Of a DNA stretch of 64,000 nt, positions 8,118 through 16,709 are shown in pieces; within the stretch, counting starts at the first letter, position 1; each line of letters starts with the position of its first letter. This stretch comes from an uncultured Porphyromonadaceae bacterium. GTDB taxonomy: Bacteria; Bacteroidota; Bacteroidia; Bacteroidales; Muribaculaceae. The position numbers were made by a program, and so were the translations under genes. The notes beneath the pieces were generated by a model. It did no database searches, had not been told where the DNA came from, and saw only the letters and a list, made by a program, of their open reading frames with translations. The stretch lies in NCBI GenBank assembly GCA_900548975.1, contig URMS01000001.1, positions 151,537 to 215,536 of the forward strand. Reading direction: 5' to 3'.

Positions 8118-8869
8118 GCGGGCGCGAACCCACCGTAGGCACCTGCCGCTACCGCCACGAGGAATATGGCGATATAAGCATAAAAGTGAACGCTTCGGCC
8201 CGGCGAATAGTGGCCCGGCGCGTGGGCGCCGAACTGCGCATCACCATACCCAAAAACCTTCCCGAATCGAAGTACCTCCGGTTTCTCGAGGAAAACCGGC
8301 AGTGGATTCTGGAGCACAAACCGGCTCCGACGTACAGCGTCGGGCAGCGCATCGACTGCCCCGAAGTCGATTTCAGCATAGTGGAAGCGTGGGAGAACGA
8401 CCGCTCCGACATCTTCCTCACCATGGTCGAAAAGACCCCGCAGCGCCATAAATTCAAAAACTACTACATACACCTGAGCGCCCGGGCCGTCGAGAACATC
8501 GCGCGGGCCGAGGTGCAGGAATACATCTACAAAATACTCATCGCCGCCGCCAGAGACGCCACCGGCCGCTTCGTGGTGCCCATGGCGCGCGAGCTCGCAA
8601 GGCGAGTAGGCCGCAGTCCTCTCGGGTGGGCCGTAAAAGAATCTAAAACACGGCTCGGCTCATGCTCCTCGGCCGGACTCATCACCCTCAGTCCGCGCCT
8701 CATATTCCTGCCGCACGAACTTCGTGAATTCGTCATATACCACGAACTGGCCCATCTATCCGAAATGAACCACTCGGCCGCCTTCCACGAAATCTGCAAC
8801 AGCTACTGCGGCGGCCGCGAAGCCGACCTCTCGCGCCGCCTCCGCACCTTCCGCTTCCCCCTCCTCTAA
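8114..8869 (+). CDS. YgjP-like (M48-type) zinc metallopeptidase
   Basis: The 251-residue protein belongs to the YgjP/DUF45 family. The zinc motif HELAH occurs in FVIYHELAHLSEMNHSAAFH (about residues 210-230), with the later CNSYCGG segment. Before it is RLGSCSSAGLITLSPRL, a hallmark of the family. The start is the ATG at 8114 overlapping the nadK stop; an open frame runs much further upstream but only as a shadow of nadK. The substrate is unknown; relatives sit with nucleotide or DNA-maintenance genes. It is the last gene of the operon; the following 150 bp are REP-like palindromes rather than a clear terminator. Confidence 0.88.
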   Translation: MSGREPTVGTCRYRHEEYGDISIKVNASARRIVARRVGAELRITIPKNLPESKYLRFLEENRQWILEHKPAPTYSVGQRIDCPEVDFSIVEAWENDRSDIFLTMVEKTPQRHKFKNYYIHLSARAVENIARAEVQEYIYKILIAAARDATGRFVVPMARELARRVGRSPLGWAVKESKTRLGSCSSAGLITLSPRLIFLPHELREFVIYHELAHLSEMNHSAAFHEICNSYCGGREADLSRRLRTFRFPLL

Positions 8870-8900
8870 ACTCACCTCTCCGCGGGTATAAGGCGCATAA

Positions 8901-9037
8901 AACCTCCGCAGGAGGTTGATTATGGATAGCCCGGCATGCCACCGCGCATGCCGGGTCAATTGCCATCATCATAAAAGCCTCCGCACGGAGGCTGATTACC
9001 CACCCGCATTCGCACCATTAATCGGCCTCCGCCGGAG
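8901..9037. repeat. REP-like palindrome block, family 2, copy A
   Basis: It contains AACCTCCGCAGGAGGTT (8901-8917), a 26-bp palindrome built on CCCGGCATG (8930-8955), and the perfect palindrome AGCCTCCGCACGGAGGCT (8976-8993). The block continues to about 9037 and is nearly identical over about 137 bp to 10832-10970. Its right end contains the hxlR stop codon. Confidence 0.88.
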
Positions 9038-9422
9038 TCTTATGCGACGGGCGTTTGCCGGCGGAGGCGTATCGGCGGCGGTGGGCCAGGACGCCTTTCA
9101 TATTTTTCTGCGCCCACTCCGTGAGCTGCATTATCAGGGGGATGAGCGACTTGCCCGTGTCGGTGAGGCGGTATTCGACCTTCGGGGGCACCTGGGCATA
9201 CACCTTGCGGCCCACAAGGCCATCTGCCTCGAGAGTCTTAAGCGTGGTCGAAAGCACGCGGGTCGAGATGTCGGGAATCATACGGCCAAGCTCATTGAAG
9301 CGCACCACACCGTTGCCGTCGATCACAAGGAGCACCAGCAGCGACCACTTGTCGCCGAAGCGGGCCACGACATTACGTATGGGGCATATCTCTATTATCG
9401 AATTCGATTCTTCTTTCTTCAT
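9018..9422 (-). CDS. HxlR-family transcriptional regulator
   Basis: The 134-residue protein is a winged-helix regulator of the HxlR type. It has the N-terminal CPIRNVVARFGDKWSLLVLL with the usual cysteine (CxxxxxxxxxxGxKW pattern), then FNELGRMIPDISTRVLSTTL and the wing VPPKVEYRLTDTGKSL. HxlR proteins often sense aldehydes, quinones or oxidants and act on a neighbouring divergent gene. The SnoaL-like and cupin genes start 220 bp away on the other strand and are plausible targets. The last residues (TPAEAD and stop) are encoded inside the family-2 REP-like block, so the repeat has supplied the natural C-terminus. Confidence 0.9.
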   Translation of the reverse strand: MKKEESNSIIEICPIRNVVARFGDKWSLLVLLVIDGNGVVRFNELGRMIPDISTRVLSTTLKTLEADGLVGRKVYAQVPPKVEYRLTDTGKSLIPLIMQLTEWAQKNMKGVLAHRRRYASAGKRPSHKTPAEAD

Positions 9423-9442
9423 ATAGGCAATACTTTACTTTG

Positions 9443-9450
9443 CAAAGTTA
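9443..9450 (-). promoter_or_regulatory. -7 box for hxlR
   Basis: TAACTTTG on the minus strand matches TAnnTTTG and places transcription start about 12-15 nt before the hxlR ATG. The surrounding ACTTTGCAAAGT (9438-9449) is a perfect palindrome and could serve as an HxlR operator for autoregulation (inference). Confidence 0.5.
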
Positions 9451-9566
9451 CAACCCAAAATGCGCATATGCAAACAAAAGAAATTATTACAGAAAAATGC
9501 CGCCGATAAATACCTGGCACTCTGCAAAAGTAATAAAAAGGTTACTATGGGACGAAAAAGTAAGTT

Positions 9567-9598
9567 CTTGACACAAGCAAAGTTAGATTGTACCTTTG
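9567..9598 (+). promoter_or_regulatory. Promoter for the SnoaL-like/cupin genes
   Basis: TACCTTTG (9591-9598) fits the -7 consensus. A CTTG at 9567-9570 lies 20 bp upstream in the -33 position. Transcription would start near 9605, about 38 nt before the ATG at 9643. Confidence 0.6.
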
Positions 9599-9642
9599 CA
9601 CTGTAAAAAAACGCATATCCAGTCAAAAAACAGCACCTACAA

Positions 9643-10074
9643 ATGACTAATAACTGCCAAAACATAGAAGCTATGGATAAATTCATACGCTTCATAAATA
9701 CCGGAGACATTGAATTAGGCCAATCTGTAATTTCACCCGACGTAGTGTTCCACGCCCCGACGTCTCCTGAGCCCATGCATGGTTTTCAAAGTTATATAAG
9801 CGTTCTCGACATGATGCGCGGCGCTATGCCCGATGTCAGCTGGCATGCTGAGGAATTTATATCTGAAGGCGACAAAGTGCTTGTAAGATTCACAATGACA
9901 GGAACTCAGACGAATCCCTTTATGGGCTTACCTGCAAGCGGCAGGAAAGTACATGTCACCGCCATGAACATCTATGAGTTTAAGGAGGGCAAGATAATCC
10001 GTGAACACGGACTTCCCGATTTATTCACTATGCTGATCCAATTGGGTGCCATCCCTGTCCCGGGGAACGAATAA
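9643..10074 (+). CDS. SnoaL-like/ester-cyclase-type protein
   Basis: The 143-residue protein looks like a SnoaL-like (NTF2 fold) polyketide-cyclase relative. It has helices then IELGQSVISPDVVFHAPTSP, and the strand run DKVLVRFTMTGTQ, GRKVHVTAMNIYEFKEGKI and REHGLPDLFTML. These proteins bind or isomerise small hydrophobic compounds; in non-producers they are often stress-associated with unknown substrates. It lies 34 bp before the cupin gene on the same strand and is divergent from hxlR. Its codons are less GC-rich than the neighbours, and with the flanking repeats this suggests possible acquisition. Enzyme activity is not established. Confidence 0.78.
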   Translation: MTNNCQNIEAMDKFIRFINTGDIELGQSVISPDVVFHAPTSPEPMHGFQSYISVLDMMRGAMPDVSWHAEEFISEGDKVLVRFTMTGTQTNPFMGLPASGRKVHVTAMNIYEFKEGKIIREHGLPDLFTMLIQLGAIPVPGNE

Positions 10075-10108
10075 ATAATCATAACAATATCACAATAATA
10101 TATTCCGC

Positions 10109-10558
10109 ATGAAACAGACTCAGACACTCGCGGCAGGCGCCAACTTCAGCGCAGCCAACTTCGGAAAACTCTCCGACATCAAAGACTACGTGCTCGAACT
10201 CGGTCCGGAAATCAAAATTCCCGGAAAGGTATTCGGCGGTCAGGCTGTAGGTGCCACCGGCGGCGAATTCTCTTTCCAGGTATTCGCTCCAGGCCAGGAA
10301 ACCGGCTTCCTCCACACCCACAAAAACCACGAGGAACTCTACTTCTTCCTCGCCGGCAAAGGCGAATTTCAGGTCGACGGCGAAGTATTCCCCATTGAGG
10401 AAGGTTCGGTAGTGCGCGTGGCCCCCGACGGTCGCCGCAGCGTGCGCAACAACGGCACAGAGCCTCTGGTGATGCTCTGTGTGCAGTACCGCGGCAACAC
10501 ATTCACCTCCGACGACGCCACCGACGGCAACATCCTCGCCGAAGCCGTCAAATGGTGA
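10109..10558 (+). CDS. Single-domain cupin protein
   Basis: The 149-residue protein has the cupin pattern: TGFLHTHKNHEELYFFLAGKGEFQV (motif 1, with metal-binding-type histidines and glutamate) and VFPIEEGSVVRVAPDGRRSVRN (motif 2). The final histidine of motif 2 seems replaced, so metal binding may be altered. Function could be dioxygenase, isomerase or ligand sensor and cannot be told from sequence. It is cotranscribed with the SnoaL-like gene and probably under HxlR control. It is followed by about 600 bp of palindromic repeats. Confidence 0.85.
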   Translation: MKQTQTLAAGANFSAANFGKLSDIKDYVLELGPEIKIPGKVFGGQAVGATGGEFSFQVFAPGQETGFLHTHKNHEELYFFLAGKGEFQVDGEVFPIEEGSVVRVAPDGRRSVRNNGTEPLVMLCVQYRGNTFTSDDATDGNILAEAVKW

Positions 10559-10699
10559 AAAACCGGCCACGCTACCACGTAGTGGTATAAGAAGTTAGAC
10601 CCGGGTTAAGGCATGCTGACAGGCGGCCGCAACCCTGGTTTCTGTATATCCCTCCTTCAAAAATACGACTCGGTAGGAGTCGAACAAAACCGCCCATCG

Positions 10700-11130
10700 T
10701 CTCGCAACCCGCTCACCGCGGGTTTGGCCGGAAAGGGGCATCCGACACGCAGGGTCTCGCTCCGCTCCACCCTGCGCTATTGTCCCGCCACCCGCTCGCC
10801 GCGGGTGCTTCATCCACACGCACGACGTAGAAAACCTCCGCAGGAGGTTGATTAAGGATAGCCCGGCATGCCACTGCGCATGCCGGGTCAATTGTCACAA
10901 TTATAATAAAAGCCTCCGCACGGAGGCTGATTACCCACCCGCATTCGCACCGTTAATCGGCCTCCGGCGGAGGCCTTGATATCGTTGAACATTTTTGACC
11001 CGGCATGCACGAGGCATGCCGGGCTATTCGAAACCGGCCTCCGACGGAGGCCTCCGCGACGCTCTATTGTCAGGGCACCCGCTCACCGCGAGTGCTTCAG
11101 CCGGAGGCCTATACGACGAGCGTCGCCGTC
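10700..11130. repeat. REP-like palindrome array, family 2, copy B and extensions
   Basis: The array holds several palindromes: ACCCGCTCACCGCGGGT (near 10718), a second ACCCGCTCGCCGCGGGT (near 10800), AACCTCCGCAGGAGGTT (from 10833), a CCCGGCATG palindrome (10862-10887), AGCCTCCGCACGGAGGCT (10910-10927), GGCCTCCGGCGGAGGCC (10959-10975), another CCCGGCATG palindrome (near 11000-11023), and GGCCTCCGACGGAGGCC (near 11036). The part 10832-10970 repeats 8901-9037 almost exactly. The whole 10559-11228 gap holds no convincing gene. Confidence 0.88.
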
Positions 11131-11160
11131 ACTATTATCTTCACCATTCACTCTTCACCT

Positions 11161-11214
11161 ATAAATGCAACAAGAGCCGCTGCCCGCAGGGGCAACGGCT
11201 CTCATTGCATTTAT
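11161..11214. terminator. Long hairpin after secDF
   Basis: ATAAATGCAA (11161-11170) pairs with TTGCATTTAT (11205-11214), and inside them AGAGCCG-TGCCC pairs with GGGCA-CGGCTCT. The hairpin sits 14 bp past the secDF stop and would work as a terminator on the minus strand, possibly on both. Confidence 0.75.
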
Positions 11215-11228
11215 AGGACAGGCGCCTA

Positions 11229-14117
11229 TCAGGCGACCTTTTTCTTGGCTACCGCTTTGCGACGGCTGTCGGTGAGGTAAGCCACGGGGCAGGCCACATA
11301 GATGGTGGCGAGAGTACCGATGATTACACCGAAGAGCATCGCGAATGTGAAGCTGCGGATAGCGTCACCACCGAGGATGAAGATACACAGAAGTACCAGC
11401 AGGGTCGAAGCCGAGGTCATGATGGTACGGCTGAGGGTGGTGTTGATGGAGTTGTTGATAGTGGTGAAGAAATCCTGCTTGGGATAGAGACCGATGTTTT
11501 CGCGCACACGGTCGAACACCACCACGGTATCGTTGATCTGGTAACCGATAACCGTCAGTATCGCCGCTATAAACGTCTGGTCAACCTCCATTGCGAAGGG
11601 CAGGATGCCGTAGAATATCGAGTAGAAACCGATGATGGCGAAAGCGGTGAAGGCAACGGCTGCAAGCGCGCCCAGCGAGAAGGCCACGTTGCGGAAACGC
11701 AGAAGGATGTAGAGGAACATAGCCAGCAGCGAGATAGTCACTGCGAGGTATGCCTTGGTCTTCATATCGTTTGCAATCGACGGACCGACGAGCTGGGAGC
11801 TCACGATGCCCTGGCTGGCGTCGGTGGTGGAGAATTCGGCGGCGCTCATGCCTTCGCGGAGGTAAGGCTTGAGGGCTTCGAAGAGTTTGTCGGTGATTTC
11901 GTTCTCTACGCCGGCTTCTTCGGAGTTAATCTTGTAGTTGGTGCTTACACGAACCTGGTTCGAGCTTTCGATGGTGATAACCGAGGTGGAAGCATCGGGG
12001 AACTGTGCTGCGAGCACTTCCTGAAGTTCCTGAGTGTCGACAGGACGCTCGAACTTGACGATGTAGTTGCGGCCGCCCGAGAAGTCGATACCGCGGTTGA
12101 GACCGCGTGCGAAGAGCGAAACAGCCACAATAACGATGATGATGCCTACAACGGTGAAGCTGATCTTACGCTGGCCGAGGAAGTTGATGTGAGCGTTGAC
12201 AAACATCTTCTTCGAAAGACCGGTGCTGAAAGTGAGGTTGTTGAAGACCTTGGTCTTGGAGAACCAGAGGAAGAACAGACGGCTCAGATATACAGCGGTG
12301 AAGAAGGAGCAGATAAGACCGATGATAAGGGTTGTGGCGAAGCCTTTGATAGGACCTGTACCGACAACGAGCAGGATCACACCGGTGATGATCGATGTGA
12401 GGTTCGAGTCGAAGATAGCCGAGAAAGCATTGCTGTAACCGTCGGCGAGGGCGTTGCGCACGTTCTTGCCGGCGCGGAGCTCTTCCTTGGTACGCTCGAA
12501 GATGAGCACGTTGGCGTCGACAGCCATACCGAGCGACAGCACGATACCGGCGATACCGCTCATGGTGAGCACGGCCTGGAAGGATGCCAGAATACCGATG
12601 GTGAAGAAGAGGTTGCAGATGAGGCAGACATTGGCGATGAGGCCGGGCATGACACCATAGAAGGCGATCATGAATATCATCAGGAGCACCAGAGCCACAA
12701 CGAAGGAGATGAAGCCGGCGTTGATGGCCTGCTGACCCAGCGAAGGACCGACAACCATGTCGGAGATGATGTGCACCTTGGCGTCCATGCGGCCGCTCTT
12801 GAGCACGTTGGCGAGGTCTCGGGCCTCGTCGAGGTCGAAGTCGCCGGTAATCGACGAGGAGCCGCCCTCGATCTTGTCGTTTACGTTAGGAGCGGAGTAA
12901 ACCATGTCATCGAGCACGATGGCCACCTGCTTGCCGATGTTCTGGCCGGTGATGATGGCCCACTGACGGGCGCCGGTGGCGTTCATGCGCATGGAAACCT
13001 CGTTGCCGCGCAGAGGATCGTAGTTGGTGGAGGCGTCGCTCACGGCCTGGCCGTCGAGGCGGGCTTTGCCGCCGCTGGTGCGCAGAGCGTAGAGAGCGGT
13101 ACCGTAGTTGATCTCCTTGCCGTTCTCATCCACACGTACGGTGGGCTTCACGGCCCAACGGAGCTTGAGGTCGTTGGGGAGAAGAGCCTTTGCCTGGGGA
13201 GTGGCGAGCACCGCGTTGATGGCATCGATGGTCTTGGCGTCTTGGGCATAGCCTACGGTAGCGCCGTAACCGGCACCCTGCTGCAGCATGGCGATGTAGG
13301 GAGCCACGTTCACGGTGGTGTCGTTGGCAAGAGCGTTGGCCAGAGCGCCGAGTGCGTTTGCGATCTCTTCGGCGCGGTAAGTTTCGTAGAACTCGAGGTT
13401 GGCCGAGCGCTGGAGCAGGTCGCGCACACGCTCATGGTCTTTCACACCGGGGAGCTCGAGGAGTATCTGGCCATCCTTGCCCTTGAGAACCTGGATGTTG
13501 GGCGATACCACGCCGAACTGGTCGATACGGTTGCGGAGCACGTTTGTGGCGGAGTTGTCGACACGGTCCTTTACCTGCGACTTGAGGGCTGCGGTGGCAG
13601 CGTCGTCGCTCATGCCGGGCTTAACCACGTCCTGGAAGAGAACGGAGAAGTCGGCCATAGGCTTGGACTGGCGGTAGCTCTTCACGAAAGAGCTTACGAA
13701 GTCATCGGTCTGGTGGGAAGCCACCAGCTTGTTGGCTTCGGCGAGAGCAGCCTCGAACACCGAGTCGGTGTCGCCGCTCTTCATGCCGCGCATCATGTCG
13801 GGCATGTCGACCTGGAGGATAACGTTCATACCGCCCTTGAGGTCGAGACCGAGGCCTACGCCCCATTTGCGTACCTGATTGAGAGTGTAAGCGCCCATGT
13901 ACACTTTGCGGTCGCCGAGCGAATCCATGTAGTGCTTGTAGGCCCTGTTGTAGGCTGCGTCGTCATTGTCACCCGACTGCTCTATGGCATAAGCGGCCGC
14001 CTGATTCTCGTATTTGCTCGAAATGAACGTGAACGAGAGGTAGAAGAGGCACACCAATACCAAGAAAACGGCGATGACACCGGCTACGATGCTGCCCAGA
14101 TTTCCTTTGCTTTGCAT
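11229..14117 (-). CDS. secDF: Fused protein translocase subunit SecDF
   Basis: The 962-residue protein combines SecD and SecF, as is usual in Bacteroidota. SecD begins with an N-terminal membrane helix and GLGLDLKGGMNVILQVDMP, followed by the large periplasmic domain (LRNRIDQFGVVSPNIQ, ILLELPGVKD) and a six-helix RND-type membrane part (GMAVDANVLIFERTKEELR). SecF follows from about residue 630, with GIDFSGGRNYIVKF and the second membrane half (VIGYQINDTVVVFDRVREN). SecDF uses the proton gradient to complete protein export through SecYEG. It is monocistronic, with a promoter box upstream and a strong hairpin after it. Confidence 0.97.
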   Translation of the reverse strand: MQSKGNLGSIVAGVIAVFLVLVCLFYLSFTFISSKYENQAAAYAIEQSGDNDDAAYNRAYKHYMDSLGDRKVYMGAYTLNQVRKWGVGLGLDLKGGMNVILQVDMPDMMRGMKSGDTDSVFEAALAEANKLVASHQTDDFVSSFVKSYRQSKPMADFSVLFQDVVKPGMSDDAATAALKSQVKDRVDNSATNVLRNRIDQFGVVSPNIQVLKGKDGQILLELPGVKDHERVRDLLQRSANLEFYETYRAEEIANALGALANALANDTTVNVAPYIAMLQQGAGYGATVGYAQDAKTIDAINAVLATPQAKALLPNDLKLRWAVKPTVRVDENGKEINYGTALYALRTSGGKARLDGQAVSDASTNYDPLRGNEVSMRMNATGARQWAIITGQNIGKQVAIVLDDMVYSAPNVNDKIEGGSSSITGDFDLDEARDLANVLKSGRMDAKVHIISDMVVGPSLGQQAINAGFISFVVALVLLMIFMIAFYGVMPGLIANVCLICNLFFTIGILASFQAVLTMSGIAGIVLSLGMAVDANVLIFERTKEELRAGKNVRNALADGYSNAFSAIFDSNLTSIITGVILLVVGTGPIKGFATTLIIGLICSFFTAVYLSRLFFLWFSKTKVFNNLTFSTGLSKKMFVNAHINFLGQRKISFTVVGIIIVIVAVSLFARGLNRGIDFSGGRNYIVKFERPVDTQELQEVLAAQFPDASTSVITIESSNQVRVSTNYKINSEEAGVENEITDKLFEALKPYLREGMSAAEFSTTDASQGIVSSQLVGPSIANDMKTKAYLAVTISLLAMFLYILLRFRNVAFSLGALAAVAFTAFAIIGFYSIFYGILPFAMEVDQTFIAAILTVIGYQINDTVVVFDRVRENIGLYPKQDFFTTINNSINTTLSRTIMTSASTLLVLLCIFILGGDAIRSFTFAMLFGVIIGTLATIYVACPVAYLTDSRRKAVAKKKVA

Positions 14118-14172
14118 GTGAAATTTATGGTTTATTGATTAATTGAATTTACAAGGTGTCGTTTTCGGCTCG

Positions 14173-14200
14173 CAAATATAGTGATAATTCTGCATACAAA
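14173..14200 (-). promoter_or_regulatory. Promoter for secDF
   Basis: On the minus strand TATATTTG (14180-14173) fits the -7 box and TTTG (14200-14197) lies 16 bp upstream. The leader to the secDF ATG is about 50 nt. Confidence 0.5.
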
Positions 14201-14245
14201 AGTCATTTTTAGAGCTTTTTGTAGCGTCAGACACTATGTTTGAGC

Positions 14246-14575
14246 TTATTTTTCGGTCACCGACGGCTTTTGGCAGCGCTTGGGATTGGCCGGAAACCAC
14301 CCTTTCCGCACTCTTTCGCGCTGGTCGAAGATTTCCTTCACCGTCCAGAACGACGAGAACGCCGTCACCCCGGCAAGTGTCGAAAGTATGCCGCTGTCAA
14401 CAGCCACCGATACCACGCACATGGCCAGTCCGAGCAGCAGGAACCACCACCAGCAGCGCACCCCGAAGTAGTACTCGCATTTTATCACCACAGGGTGGAA
14501 AGCGCCTATTATCAAAAAAGTGGCCAGACCCACAACGAGGCCCTCGATGTGCCACTGGGCAAGTATTTCTGTCAT
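14246..14575 (-). CDS. DUF4491 membrane protein
   Basis: The 109-residue protein starts best at the ATG at 14575 (MTEILAQWHIEGLVVGLATF); a longer frame to 14662 runs through its promoter. Three hydrophobic segments are visible: GLVVGLATFLIIGAFHPVV, WWWFLLLGLAMCVVSVAV, and ILSTLAGVTAFSSFW. It ends with ERVRKGWFPANPKR. This is the pattern of the Bacteroidota DUF4491 family. Function is unknown; it is an inner-membrane protein by prediction. It is transcribed alone. Confidence 0.85.
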   Translation of the reverse strand: MTEILAQWHIEGLVVGLATFLIIGAFHPVVIKCEYYFGVRCWWWFLLLGLAMCVVSVAVDSGILSTLAGVTAFSSFWTVKEIFDQRERVRKGWFPANPKRCQKPSVTEK

Positions 14576-14598
14576 ATTTTCAGCTTGTTTGAAAAGTA

Positions 14599-14629
14599 CA
14601 AAATTAGCCAAAGAAAGCAGCATGGCAAA
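14599..14629 (-). promoter_or_regulatory. Consensus Bacteroidota promoter for the DUF4491 gene
   Basis: On the minus strand TAATTTTG (14606-14599) and TTTG (14629-14626) are separated by exactly 19 bp, matching the TTTG-N19-21-TAnnTTTG consensus. This fixes the ATG at 14575 as the start rather than the longer frame. Confidence 0.72.
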
Positions 14630-14725
14630 ACACGGAAGCGGGCACCGGCAATCCGTTAACACAAGTTAACGTTGTGTCGACGGCTTGGAAACGTTTGTTA
14701 ACGCTACGTCATTTTCACCGTTCAA

Positions 14726-14760
14726 TTTGTTAATAATGAAAGCGAAAGGTTGTACCTTTG
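14726..14760 (+). promoter_or_regulatory. Promoter for the acyl-CoA ligase gene
   Basis: TACCTTTG (14753-14760) is a good -7 box; TTTG (14726-14729) lies 23 bp upstream, a little far. The start would be near 14767, about 20 nt before the ATG. Confidence 0.6.
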
Positions 14761-14787
14761 CACCCGACTACACCAAGACACATTTAG

Positions 14788-16599
14788 ATGCCCAATATAC
14801 TCACACACATAATCGAGCGGCAGACAGAGCATTACGGCCGCGACCGTGTGGCAGTCACCACCATCGACACTGCATCGCGCTCGCTGCTTCCGTGCACATG
14901 GGGCGAGCTTTCCGACCGTGTGACACACGCCGCCTGCGCTCTCGAGATCCTCGGCATCAGGCCGCAGGATACTGTGGCCATACTGGCACCCAATTGCGCC
15001 GAAACGCTTATCACCGACTTCGCATGCTACCGCAACCGCGCCGTGCCGGTATCCATCTATGCCACCAGCAGCGCCGAGCAGGTAAAATATATAGTGAACG
15101 ACGCCCGCGCGCAGGCCATCTTCGCAGGCACGCAGGCACACTACGCCATAGCCCGCGCCATAGCGGCCGAGTGCCCCACCCTTCGCCATATAGTGGCGTT
15201 CGCCCCCGATATACAGTTCGACGCCGACGACAGCACATCGATGCACTTCGATGCCTTCGAGCGTCTCGGCGCCGCCGCTTCGGCCGACTGTGTGGCCGAG
15301 GTCGCCCTCCGTGCCGCCCAGGCCGGCCCCGACGACATCGCCACACTCATATACACCTCGGGCACCACCGGCGAGCCCAAGGGCGCCATCCTGCCCCACA
15401 GCTGCTTCGACGCAGCCATCGACATCCACAAAGTGCGCCTCGACACACTTTCCGACAACGATACCTCGGTGTGCTTCCTGCCGCTGAGCCATATATTCGA
15501 GAAAGCCTGGACATACTTCTGTCTCAGCATGGGAATACGCGTGGACATAAACCCCAATCCCAAGGAGATACAGGCCGCCGTAGCCATAGCGCGCCCCACG
15601 AGTATGTGCAGCGTGCCGCGCTTCTGGGAGAAGGTATACACCGCCGTGCAGGAAAAGATAAGCGCCACCCGCGGCTTCACAAAGATAATGTTCGAGCGCG
15701 CTCTGGCCACAGGCGCCAAACGCAATCTCGAATATGTACGCACCGGCCGCAAGGTGCCCTGGCTGCTCGAACAGCGCTACCGCTTCTACGACCGCATGGT
15801 ATTCTCGCGCCTGCGCGCGGCCATAGGCGTCGACAAGGGCCGTTTCTTCCCCACGGCGGGCGCTCCGCTGTCGTCGGCGATAGTGGAATTTCTGCACGCC
15901 TGCGGCATCAACATCATCATCGGCTACGGTCTGTCGGAAACCACCGCCACGGTATCGTGCTACCCCACTGTCGGCTATGAGATAGGTACCGTAGGCACAC
16001 CCCTGGCCGACATAGAGGTGAAGATAGGCGAGAACAACGAGATTCTCGTAAAAGGCCCCACGGTGATGCGCGGATACTTCGGCCGTCCCGACACCGACAA
16101 CTCCGTATTCACCCCCGACGGATGGTTCCGCACCGGCGACGCCGGCCGTTTCGACGAAAGCGGCTCTCTCATCCTCACCGAGCGCATCAAGGACCTCTTC
16201 AAGACCTCCAACGGCAAGTATATAGCCCCGCAGGCCATCGAGAGCCGTCTGGGCGAGGACCGCTATATCGAACAGGTGGCCGTAATCGGCGACCAGCGCA
16301 AATATGTCACCGCATTCATCGTGCCGGCCTTCGAGGCCCTCAAGGAGTACGCCCGTCAGAAAGGCATCAGCTACTCGTCGATTGACGATCTGGTGAACAA
16401 CAGCGAGATACGCCGTTTCATCGCCGAGCGCATCGAAAAGCTCCAGAAAGGCTTGGCCGGGTTCGAAAAAATTAAGAAATTCACTCTCCTCCCCCGCGAA
16501 TTCACCATCGAGGCCGGAGAACTCACCAATACACTGAAGATACGCCGCCCCGTTATCAACTCGGCCTACGCCGACGAGATCGAAGCGATGTACTGCTGA
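14788..16599 (+). CDS. Long-chain fatty acid-CoA ligase (AMP-forming)
   Basis: The 603-residue protein activates a fatty acid through an acyl-adenylate to acyl-CoA. The AMP-binding P-loop is LIYTSGTTGEPKGAI (about residue 190). The A5-type motif is GYGLSETTATVS and the later motif DGWFRTGDAGRFDESGSL is followed by LTERIKDLFKTSNGKYIAP. Length and motifs match Bacteroidota FadD-like ligases, probably membrane-associated on the cytoplasmic side. The exact chain-length preference is not visible. It has its own promoter, and hflX starts 110 bp downstream after a GTGAAAA-type repeat. Confidence 0.92.
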   Translation: MPNILTHIIERQTEHYGRDRVAVTTIDTASRSLLPCTWGELSDRVTHAACALEILGIRPQDTVAILAPNCAETLITDFACYRNRAVPVSIYATSSAEQVKYIVNDARAQAIFAGTQAHYAIARAIAAECPTLRHIVAFAPDIQFDADDSTSMHFDAFERLGAAASADCVAEVALRAAQAGPDDIATLIYTSGTTGEPKGAILPHSCFDAAIDIHKVRLDTLSDNDTSVCFLPLSHIFEKAWTYFCLSMGIRVDINPNPKEIQAAVAIARPTSMCSVPRFWEKVYTAVQEKISATRGFTKIMFERALATGAKRNLEYVRTGRKVPWLLEQRYRFYDRMVFSRLRAAIGVDKGRFFPTAGAPLSSAIVEFLHACGINIIIGYGLSETTATVSCYPTVGYEIGTVGTPLADIEVKIGENNEILVKGPTVMRGYFGRPDTDNSVFTPDGWFRTGDAGRFDESGSLILTERIKDLFKTSNGKYIAPQAIESRLGEDRYIEQVAVIGDQRKYVTAFIVPAFEALKEYARQKGISYSSIDDLVNNSEIRRFIAERIEKLQKGLAGFEKIKKFTLLPREFTIEAGELTNTLKIRRPVINSAYADEIEAMYC

Positions 16600-16603
16600 A
16601 ATA

Positions 16604-16693
16604 AAAGGTGAAAAAGTGAAAAGTGAAAAAAGTGAAGATAATGGCCCCGCGCCACAACATTCATCTTCACCTTTCACCCTTCACCTTTCACCA
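16604..16693. repeat. GTGAAAA short-unit array, inverted
   Basis: Purine units (AGGTGAAAA, AGTGAAAA) run to about 16640; after a GC-rich loop the complementary TTTCACC and CTTCACC units run to about 16693. GTGAAGAT (16632-16639) and ATCTTCAC (16663-16670) are perfect partners. It fills the acyl-CoA ligase to hflX gap. Confidence 0.8.
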
Positions 16694-16709
16694 CAGACGC
16701 AATTGAACG

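Noticed and set aside
10595..11280. Several 60-98-codon open frames in the palindrome array
   Set aside because: They are translations of the palindromes, present on both strands, with no start context or similarity.
12189..14138. 649-codon plus-strand frame opposite secDF
   Set aside because: Antisense shadow; composition rich in H, G, V without recognisable motifs.
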